This document shows, piece after piece, positions 24,493 through 32,200 of a stretch of 63,613 bases of DNA. Position 1 is the first letter of the stretch; every line of letters begins with the position of its first letter. Under the pieces are notes generated by a model. It had not been told where the DNA came from. It saw nothing but the letters and a program-made list of their open reading frames with translations, and did no database searches. The stretch is from JAKFDK01 sp036676195 (GTDB lineage Bacteria; Bacillota; Sulfobacillia; Symbiobacteriales; ZC4RG38). Made by a program: the position numbers and the translations under genes. The stretch covers positions 1-63,613 of the forward strand of contig JAKFDK010000095.1 in the NCBI GenBank assembly GCA_036676195.1, in the 5' to 3' direction.

Positions 24493-25716
24493 TCAGTTAT
24501 TAGACTGCCGATCTGCCGATTTGTGAGAGGTATAGGTAGGCCCCTCAGCCGCCCTGAGTAGTGGAACAGCAAGTAACATGACTATCGCTCCGACTAGCCA
24601 GGCTGAGGCAATTCCATGGTGATCTGCCATCCAACCCAGGAGGAAGATCCCGGCACTTGCTCCGATGCGCCCGACCATGTATTGGTACGACAATAAAGTG
24701 GCTCGAATTCCGTCTGTCATGTGCGCATTGGTAACCAGGCGAAAAGCAGGACCGAAGCCTCCAGAGAAAACAAACACAAGAATAAAGCTGACGTAGGCAA
24801 ACCACTGGTTTATTTGGAATGCTGCCAGACCTAGGCTCAAAGCAGTTAGCAGAGTCATGGGGATTAGGACGTTGGCGGCCCCTCCAACCAAGCGGGTAAA
24901 CCACTGAGCCGCTGCTGTTCCTACCATAAGAGCCGCTGAAATGGCCGCACCAATTAGACCGAGATGAGTATAATTTGTCAAATCTGAACTAAAAAACGGC
25001 TGCCAATATAAATTCGCCGCAATCATGCTGAATTCCACCAACAGAGACGAGGCAATTAACGCCTGAAGTTGCCGCTTTTGGAAAATGAAGTGCCACCCTT
25101 GTGAGATGCTATTTATTACCTGAACTAGGGTGCCACTTGGTGTGCGTTCCCGCAGATGGCGGGGGCCATTATCAGCCATAAAGAGTAGCGCTGTTATGGT
25201 ACAAAGTACAAACGTGAGAGCTGCAAGAAACCAGGGGGTGGTCAGGTCGTAGCTAGCAGCAAATCCCCCTACTGCGCCCCCAACTATTGCGGCCAAGCGA
25301 CCAGCAATGCTTCCAGCCTGGAAAAAACGTTGCATTTCATATTCGGGTGAACCGTTGTTAGTGTTAACAATCCACGCCTCGAGGGAGCCGGAATAAAGCG
25401 CCAGGCATATGGCAAAGAAAACTTCACCTGCCGCGAATGCAATAAAATGTGGAACCGCGGCATAAATGACCATGGATATAGCTCCGGCCAGACCGCTTAG
25501 CGCCACAGATCGTCGATACCCCAGCGTGTCAGCAAGGGCACCGGTGGGCACCTCCAACAATAAGGTGCAGACTTGGAATATGATGGTGAGCATTCCTACC
25601 TGTATCAGCGTAAGTCCATTTGAAGTTAAATAGATTACATTGATGCTAGTTATCAGTGCGATTGATATGTCGAAAAGCGCAGATAACGTGAGATAGGTCA
25701 GATATGCTCTTCGCAA
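24493..25716 (-). CDS. MFS exporter of the RiPP locus
   Basis: 407 residues, about 12 membrane spans. It begins RRAYLTYLTLSALFDISIALITSINVIYLTSNGLTLIQVGML and has the MFS loop-2 motif LLEVPTGALADTLGYRRSVAL, the arrangement of drug-efflux-type facilitators. The TTG start (25714-25716) lies behind a GGAGGGGGAGAGGGG tract and overlaps the upstream radical SAM gene by 19 bases, so the two are coupled. The base composition is clearly more AT-rich than the flanks. By position it should export the finished peptide or confer immunity; that is inference. Confidence 0.85.
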   Translation of the reverse strand: MRRAYLTYLTLSALFDISIALITSINVIYLTSNGLTLIQVGMLTIIFQVCTLLLEVPTGALADTLGYRRSVALSGLAGAISMVIYAAVPHFIAFAAGEVFFAICLALYSGSLEAWIVNTNNGSPEYEMQRFFQAGSIAGRLAAIVGGAVGGFAASYDLTTPWFLAALTFVLCTITALLFMADNGPRHLRERTPSGTLVQVINSISQGWHFIFQKRQLQALIASSLLVEFSMIAANLYWQPFFSSDLTNYTHLGLIGAAISAALMVGTAAAQWFTRLVGGAANVLIPMTLLTALSLGLAAFQINQWFAYVSFILVFVFSGGFGPAFRLVTNAHMTDGIRATLLSYQYMVGRIGASAGIFLLGWMADHHGIASAWLVGAIVMLLAVPLLRAAEGPTYTSHKSADRQSNN

Positions 25717-26672
25717 CCCCTCTCCCCCTCCGCCATGTGTTCAGACAATGCGAAGATCACATCGTCCACCGGCACGCAGGCATGTGGATACCGAAGAGAA
25801 TCTTCATATGCCGAAGAAAAGAGTCTCTTGATTCCAATACATCTATGTACTTGCAATACCTGTTTTAGGGAGTTCGTAACATCAGTTGAGTCCCCGGTTA
25901 CTGTACCAAGTGACCATCGTAACGGTAGTCCAAACCATGGCAAAATATGTCCATCAGGAAGTATATGAAGCGTGGGCCGGGGGAAACGCTCGGGGAATTG
26001 CGCCAGAAAAGACTGGTCCATCAGGTTTGTGATGACCCGCAGGTTGTAGCGGTGCCGGTAAGCCTGAGCACGCTGTTGCAGCTGTGGAAAAAGATAAGAA
26101 GGGAGAAAAAGGTCGGTATTCGCCAGCGCCCGTCCTTGAGGCCCCACATGGGACAGCCGTAATTCGTCAACTCCCATGTCAGCGGCAAAAGCCACAATCT
26201 CCTCTAAGTGCTCCCAATTGGATGGTAGTACCATAGTCTGTACATAGACAGGCTTTCCAACCATTTTGGCGCGTCTCACTAACTCTACCGCCCGACGGAA
26301 AGAACCAAACCTTCCACGAAAACGATCATGTTGATCGGTAAGTCCATCTAAACTCAGGGCATAGCCAGCGGCAAAGGGATTAACTCGGTCGAATTCATCC
26401 GAGTTCTGTATAAGACGACCATTTGAAAACAAGATGACGGCAATATTTGATGTCAACCCAGTAAGTATTTCTATTAGGTCAGCACGGAAGGACAACTCAC
26501 CGCCCGACAGGGTTACATGAGAAATGCCGATTTCCGGAAGGGCATTGATTAATGCAATAATTACATGCGCGTCAAGTTCCTTAGAAGGTTTTGGTTCACC
26601 GCCGAATGTAAAGCAATGAGGGCATCGGCAGTCACAACGCTTGGTCAGCTCTACCAGAGCATGTCTTTCCAA
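25698..26672 (-). CDS. Radical SAM protein without a SPASM domain
   Basis: 324 residues. The [4Fe-4S]-SAM motif CX3CX2C is at residues 13, 17 and 20 (TKRCDCRCPHC), followed by the SAM-binding SGGELSF and a TIM-barrel-like body (YALSLDGLTDQHDRF, ELRLSHVGPQGRAL). Only two scattered cysteines lie near the C-terminus, so no auxiliary cluster is expected. The TTG start is tentative: the frame is open about 32 codons further upstream, with a GGGGAGGAGG tract inside that stretch but no ordinary start codon. Second enzyme of the RiPP locus, between the SPASM protein and the exporter. Confidence 0.85.
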   Translation of the reverse strand: MERHALVELTKRCDCRCPHCFTFGGEPKPSKELDAHVIIALINALPEIGISHVTLSGGELSFRADLIEILTGLTSNIAVILFSNGRLIQNSDEFDRVNPFAAGYALSLDGLTDQHDRFRGRFGSFRRAVELVRRAKMVGKPVYVQTMVLPSNWEHLEEIVAFAADMGVDELRLSHVGPQGRALANTDLFLPSYLFPQLQQRAQAYRHRYNLRVITNLMDQSFLAQFPERFPRPTLHILPDGHILPWFGLPLRWSLGTVTGDSTDVTNSLKQVLQVHRCIGIKRLFSSAYEDSLRYPHACVPVDDVIFALSEHMAEGERGCEEHI

Positions 26673-27054
26673 ATTAAGCAGCTCCAGCAGTACCGCCTCC
26701 TCCCCTGGATAAAATCCACTAAAAACCCCGACCTTTAAGAATTCTACAAGTCAAAATGGAAAACGACTCAACCCTCTATGGGCGAAGATGTGACCTTACC
26801 CATTAACTACTGTCCCAGGAGGGAGTCCCCTCGCTCATGGTTTGTCGCCTTCCTGACAATATCAACCTGCTCAAGGGAAATACGGCAGTGCACCGCACTC
26901 GTTGGCGCTACCGCGCCCGTTGATATACACTGTTGGGTCCCACAGCGTGACCTAACTTTCCAAGATAAGGTAAGTACCAGGGCGAAACGGGGGGAGTATT
27001 ACTTGCACATCACTTCTCGCCATGCGTTCAAACCCAAACCTTTTTCAGTGAGGC
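26673..27054. other. 382-base gap inside the RiPP locus
   Basis: Between the two radical SAM genes on the same strand. I see no convincing gene. The best minus-strand frame is 26952-27023 (23 residues, MARSDVQVILPPFRPGTYLI plus three), with no good ribosome binding site. The length and irregular frames suggest a lost gene or an unrecognised second small peptide. Confidence 0.4.
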
Positions 27055-28431
27055 CTAGCTAAGTACAGATAGAACATCCTGTTGAACGAATTGAGTGCAC
27101 ATGCACCGGATAACTGCTTCAGGGATTCCTGGATACTTATCATTTACATATTTTATCATGTCATATTCTGCTGTAGTTCCCATGTGCACAAGCCGCACAA
27201 GGTCGCATCCCATCGCGTCTGTAACTAAAGTCTCAAACCGTTTTACAATATAACGCTCTTCGTAATGATCATTCACCTTTACGAATGGCTTTGTTCGGAA
27301 GATACGATAAGTTGAGGGAGTCTCAGCCCAGGTATCCTTGACTGATGGAGGGGTGTATAGTCGGCGGAGTAAATCCAGGTCCGTTTTCACGATGGGACGG
27401 ATAGCCTTTCGCACGAAGAAATCTGGGCAATACTCAGCTTCAGCGGTGCTATCGACTCGACATCCACCCCCGCAAAATGAAAGTGCAGCGCAGGACGAGC
27501 ACGCCCCCGTCACCCACTCAAGACTCCGATAGTCATCTAGTTCAGGACTCAGCCACAATGCTTCCAGAGGTGTCTCTAAAATATTGCCGTAAACCCGTTT
27601 TGACTGGTTACAAATACGAAAGTCCCCGTTAGGTCCGATTACTGCGAACCATGTGCCCATGCCGCAACTAAATGCTAACCCGCTAGTAAGCAGCCGAGTA
27701 TCTGCACAAAACGGAATGGCTGTACCAAATGAGATTTCAATTCCCAATTCCTCTTTGGCCCTTACCATTTGCTCTAAGCCTTTTCGAAATTCCGCGAGGG
27801 TTGGCATCAAAAGCCGACTGTTTTTGGCACCAAGCCCACCATTCTCGTAGCGGTTGATAAAGACACCACGCATCCCTAGTTCCCGAGCCACTCGGCATAT
27901 TTCGTAAACTTCCTCGTAATTTTGAGAAGTCAGTATCACATCAGCAAAAATGTAATGGCCATCAGCGGCATACCTTGAAATATTTGAGGTGATAACACTG
28001 TACGTATTTGGGTTGTTGGTCAGGCGCTCATGGGTATCCCGGACTCCATGTAAACTTATATAAAGCCCCGCAAGCTGTGAAGACAACGTGCGGTAATTAA
28101 TTCCATTACTAACTATAGTAACATTGCTGACCGGCGAGAGAAACTCAATGAAATCGTTTAAATCAGGTATTAGTGTAACCTCGCCGCCGATCAATTGAAT
28201 CAACGGGACCTGGCTTTGCCTGAGAGAGCTCAGTATTCCTTTTACAGTCTTTTCATTTATCGGGGAAACACGGAATGGATTGTAGCAGAAAACACAGTGT
28301 GAATTACAAGCATAGGTGATTTCAAATTGGACAAATTGAGGGATCCGGAAGAATTCCATACGGGACGAGTGTTGCTCTGTCATTGAACTGAGATCTATTT
28401 GGGTACCAGCCACCGGTTCATCTTGAGACAT
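27055..28431 (-). CDS. Radical SAM-SPASM peptide maturase with PqqD-like C-terminus
   Basis: 458 residues. The radical SAM motif CX3CX2C is at residues 42, 46 and 49 (YACNSHCVFC), then IGGEVTL and a TIM-barrel body. A seven-cysteine SPASM region follows (about 280-370: CGMGTW..., CNQSK, and CSSCAALSFCGGGC as CX2CX5CX3C, then CPDFF), which binds auxiliary clusters. The last 75 or so residues (EERYIVKRFETLVTDAMGCDLVRLV, TTAEYDMIKYVNDKYPGIPEAVIRCMCTQFV) resemble a PqqD/RRE fold, which grips leader peptides. ATG with GGAGGGG upstream. It lies 114 bases after the precursor peptide gene. The reaction (thioether, C-C or other crosslink) cannot be told. Confidence 0.88.
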   Translation of the reverse strand: MSQDEPVAGTQIDLSSMTEQHSSRMEFFRIPQFVQFEITYACNSHCVFCYNPFRVSPINEKTVKGILSSLRQSQVPLIQLIGGEVTLIPDLNDFIEFLSPVSNVTIVSNGINYRTLSSQLAGLYISLHGVRDTHERLTNNPNTYSVITSNISRYAADGHYIFADVILTSQNYEEVYEICRVARELGMRGVFINRYENGGLGAKNSRLLMPTLAEFRKGLEQMVRAKEELGIEISFGTAIPFCADTRLLTSGLAFSCGMGTWFAVIGPNGDFRICNQSKRVYGNILETPLEALWLSPELDDYRSLEWVTGACSSCAALSFCGGGCRVDSTAEAEYCPDFFVRKAIRPIVKTDLDLLRRLYTPPSVKDTWAETPSTYRIFRTKPFVKVNDHYEERYIVKRFETLVTDAMGCDLVRLVHMGTTAEYDMIKYVNDKYPGIPEAVIRCMCTQFVQQDVLSVLS

Positions 28432-28511
28432 TCCTCATTCCCCTCCATTGTTTGAGATCTCGGCGCGGCACTTGAGCCCATATTGGCCTACTTTTTAAAC
28501 TTTTTGTGAGT

Positions 28512-28535
28512 GGGCCAGGCCGATTGGCCTGGCCC
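28512..28535 (-). terminator. Stem-loop between precursor and maturase genes
   Basis: Perfect 10-bp arms GGGCCAGGCC (28512-28521) and GGCCTGGCCC (28526-28535) with a 4-base loop. On the minus strand it is followed by A-rich rather than T-rich sequence. Its place between peptide and enzyme genes suits transcript stabilisation or partial termination, so that peptide mRNA exceeds enzyme mRNA. Confidence 0.65.
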
Positions 28536-28545
28536 CTCCTGTGTC

Positions 28546-28683
28546 CTATACATCCGTGGTTTTCTCTTCGGTGTTGGAATGGACGCATGTATTGATTAGA
28601 TCTTTTAGCTGTTGTAGGGTGCGCAAAACAGTGATCTCACCCTCAAAGCCGGTCATGTATGTGGTAGGCTTGCACTTGGACAC
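28546..28683 (-). CDS. Putative RiPP precursor peptide (45 residues)
   Basis: A short frame on the minus strand: GTG at 28681-28683, stop TAG at 28546-28548. AAGGGAGGTG lies six bases before the start. The peptide begins MSKCKPTTYMTGFEGEI, has a predicted amphipathic helix (TVLRTLQQLKDLIN) and ends TCVHSNTEEKTTDV. It has two cysteines (4 and 33), one tyrosine and no tryptophan. Layout fits a leader with a helical recognition part and a polar C-terminal core. It does not match SCIFF, PqqA, mycofactocin or the sactipeptide precursors I know. The radical SAM-SPASM/PqqD-like protein directly downstream is the natural maturase. The function of the product is unknown. Confidence 0.75.
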   Translation of the reverse strand: MSKCKPTTYMTGFEGEITVLRTLQQLKDLINTCVHSNTEEKTTDV

Positions 28684-29196
28684 GATTTCACCTCCCTTCC
28701 AGACAATTTAGCCTCAACTGCCGGCAGAGCAGGGATAGGAAGATAATGCACGGCAGGGACTCGCTTGAAGGGCAACCGCTCACGGCCAATCAGAATCTAT
28801 GTGTCCGTTGTTACATTTGGGATTATATCAAGTATCTACCAAATTTGCAATCTCCCCCTACTATATTTAGGATGGACCCTCCATGGCAGGAGTTGGACCA
28901 TGACTCGCTCCGTCACACCGTGCCAGATTGGGGGCAACAACAGAACCCAGCCCCCTTCAAGGTGAAAGTCTGCCTGCTCCAGTCGCGTAGCGTCTCACGA
29001 CAGTGACCGGACCCGTTCCATATTGGGTGACCACCGGAAGGGGTTGTCACCTGGGGTCCTGCCGCCCCTTGTTATCTTGGACGCCATCGTCGACTAACTT
29101 GTCTCAAACTTCGTCGCTCTAAGACAAGCAACGGATTGCTCGCCGGTGAAAACCCGGCCAGGGTTGGGGCTAGCCGTATGGTCCGGCAGCAAAGAC
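28684..29196. other. Upstream region of the RiPP locus
   Basis: About 510 bases without a gene I can support. It contains the promoter at 28822-28850 and a leader of about 130 bases before the precursor start. The right part (28900-29190) is of ordinary GC content with no recognisable frame, repeat or RNA. Confidence 0.5.
28822..28850 (-). promoter_or_regulatory. SigA-type promoter of the RiPP operon
   Basis: Minus strand: TTGCAA (28845-28850), a 17-base spacer, and a perfect TATAAT (28822-28827) preceded by TGA (extended -10). Transcription would start near 28815, about 130 bases upstream of the precursor start codon. Confidence 0.75.
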
Positions 29197-29232
29197 CAGT
29201 GGGCACCGGTCAACCGACCGGTGCCCACTGGC
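29197..29232 (-). terminator. Terminator downstream of gltB
   Basis: Perfect 15-bp arms (29197-29211 and 29218-29232) with a 6-base loop, 20 bases past the gltB stop; TCTTT follows on the minus strand. Confidence 0.8.
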
Positions 29233-29251
29233 GCGCATCCCATATGAAAAT

Positions 29252-32200
29252 CTACTCCGTCGCCAGGGTCGGGTCCACCTGCTGGGTGACCGGCACCACA
29301 GCCAGGAAGTGCTGCTCGCACTCCAGCATCAGGTGCATGATCTCCCCGGCCTCGTGCTGCTGCCCGGACTCTAGCAGCACCTGGTGGTAAATGCCCAGGA
29401 GTTCCGTCAGGTCCTTCTTGCCGCGGTTGCCGATGCGGGTGGTATACACCTTGGCCCCCTTGGCAATCCGCCGCTTGATGGCGGCCTCGTCCAGGCCCAT
29501 CTGCGGCTGCAGGCGCAGATACACCACCCCGCCGGTCATGCCCGAGCAGATCCACGGCCCCGGGTCGCCCAGGACCACGGCCCGGCCCTGGGTCATGTAC
29601 TCAAAGGCAAAGCCCTTGAGGTTGGCCCGGGCAGCCAAAAAGCCGAGAGAATCGTCCACCTTGCCCTTGAGCTTGCCGCCCACAATCAGGTCGGCGCCCG
29701 AGAGGCGGATCCCGCAGCGGGAGTCGGCATCGCCCTGGATAATGAACAGCCCGCGCTGGGCACCATAACCAAAGCTCTTGCCGGCGGAGCCGTTGATATA
29801 GCCGCCGAGCTTGCTCTGACCCTTGAGGATAATCACCTTGCCGCCGAGCATGCCCTTGCCCACACCGTCCTGGGCACCGCCATGCACATACAGGTTCAGC
29901 CCGCTCACATTAAAGGCGCCCAGGCCGTTGCCGGCCACTGAACCGGCTTCGAAATGAATCTCCGCCTCCACCGCCGCCGCCGGCTCGCCCTTACCCGGGG
30001 AGTTCATCACCAGGTCACGGGCCACCGTACCGGCCAGGTACGTTCCCAGCACCCGGTCTTTGGCCCCCACGCCCTGCCACGTGACCTTGATCCGGCGGGC
30101 GCCCTCGGCGGCCCGGCCGACAGCCACAGCGGCAATCTCCCGGGTCAGGGGGTTCGCCACCCGCCGCACCGGCGCCTCGCCGCCGGCAGCCTCGCCCGCC
30201 ACCCAGTCGGCGGGGAGCGGCCGCACCAGTTCCGTCAGGTCGACCCGGCCCACGCCGCGGTTCTGCACCAGCAACTCGCTGTGGCCGACCAGGTCCTGGG
30301 TGCGCTTGAAGCCGAGCTGCGCCGTCAACTGCCTGACCTCGTCACCAATCTGGCCAAACAGCGTGGTCAGACGGTCCACTGATTCAATATAGGCCCTGGG
30401 CACGAAATGCTTCAGCCCGTGGTCCATGGCCTGCTCGACCGTTTCAATCTGCGTGGCAATCCCCACATGGCAGGTATCGGTCTGGCAGCCGCGGCAGCCA
30501 GTGCAGCCGATGGCCACCATGGCCAGGCTGGCAAAACCGACCCGGTTGGCCCCCAGGCACATGACCTTTACCACATCGAGACCGCTCTTGATGCCGCTGT
30601 CGGCCCAGACCTCCACCCGGTCACGCACCCCCGCCGCCACCAGAGCCAGGTGCGCTTCCCGCACCCCCAGTTCAATGGGCAGGCCGGCGTGGCGCAGGGC
30701 GTGCTTGCGGGCCGCACCGGTGCCGCCGTCGTAACCGCACAGGGCCAGGATGTCGGCACCCGACTTGGCCACACCTACCGCAATGGTGCCGATCCCAGGC
30801 ACCACCGGTACCTTTACCACCACCTTGCCGGCGGGGTTGATGGTGTGCAGCTCCTCCACCAATTGGGCCAGGTCTTCTATGGAATACACATCGTGGTTGT
30901 TCGAAGGCGAGATCAGGTCGACGCCGGGGATGGCGTTGCGGGCCCGGCCCACCTTTTCCGATACCTTCTTGCCGGGCAGGTGCCCGCCCTCGCCAGGCTT
31001 GGCGCCCTGGCCAACCTTGATCTCCATATACTTGGAGCCAGCCAGCATGTTGGCGTGCAGGCCGAAGCGGCCCGAGGCCACCTGCTGGCCACGCCACTGC
31101 CAGTAGCGGCCGACCATGTCAGGAATCTCGCCGCCCTCACCGTTCATGCAGACAATGTCCAGGCGCCTGGCCGCCTCAGCGTACGACCGGAAGGACGTCT
31201 CGCCCTGGGAGCCGAAGGACATGCCGGAGATGGTGATCGGGTAGCGGTAGCCGTCTATGGTTGTATCCACTTCCGCCGGCTCCACGCCGCCCCGCCCGCG
31301 CAGGTCCAGCAGGTGGCGCAGAGAGATTGGCGTATCCCGTTCAATGGCCGCCAGCCGGTCCCGATAAGACTGGTAGCCGGACTTGCCGGCGGCGGCATCA
31401 CCGGCAGCCTTCCAGATGCGCGGCCAGATGCGGAAGGTGTGGGCCGTCTTGGCCCGGGGTTCAAGCCCGGACGCCACCCGGTAACGCTCGGCGGCGTCTG
31501 CCTTGAGCCGGGCGTAGCCGAGGCCGCTTTCGGCCGACCCCAGATAGTTCACGCAGTCAAAGTGCCGGGCAACTTCCGGCTTCAGGCCCACACTGCTGAA
31601 AAGGCGGGCATACCCGCGCAGTTCGTGAATGCCCAGGGTGGAAATGACCTTTTCAAAGCCCTTCTCCATGCCATGCAGCAATTGATCCAGGCCCTTGGCC
31701 GGGTCTTCCTGGTGCGCCACTTCGAGCATCACATACGGGTTGACGGCATCCGCACCCAGCCCCACGGCCATGACCAGGTCGTGCAGGTTGCGCAGGGCCC
31801 CCGACCGCAGCACCAGCGAGCAGCGCCGCCGCAGGTTCGGCTGCCCGGCCGCCGTCCGCTGCCGCTTCAGGGCCAGGTCAATGGTGGAAAGGGCCAGATG
31901 CGGGTCAATCCAGAGTTCCTCGTTCTCAAAGCAACCGGCATCATCCACCAGCAGCATTTCGGCCCCTTCGGTCACGGCGGCCACCGCCTGCCGGCCCAGG
32001 CGCTCCAGCGCCTGCGCCAGGCTTTCCGTAGGGTGGAAGGCCGTGCGGATGGTGCGCACCACGCCGGGGTCGCGCGAGGCCCCGTAGAGGGGGTCCCACT
32101 CCTGGAGCAGGTCCTCCAGCAGGAAGGTACCGTGGTGGTGCGCCAGCCGGCGGTACACTTCCCGGTCCAGCAGAGGGGCGGTGTGTCCGCCCAATACCAG

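Noticed and set aside
26778..27062. 94-codon plus-strand frame inside the RiPP locus
   Set aside because: Opposite to the operon, no good ribosome binding site, composition unlike a protein.
29100..29190. Possible tRNA or small RNA between gltB and the RiPP locus
   Set aside because: No cloverleaf, anticodon arm or T-loop signature could be folded by eye.
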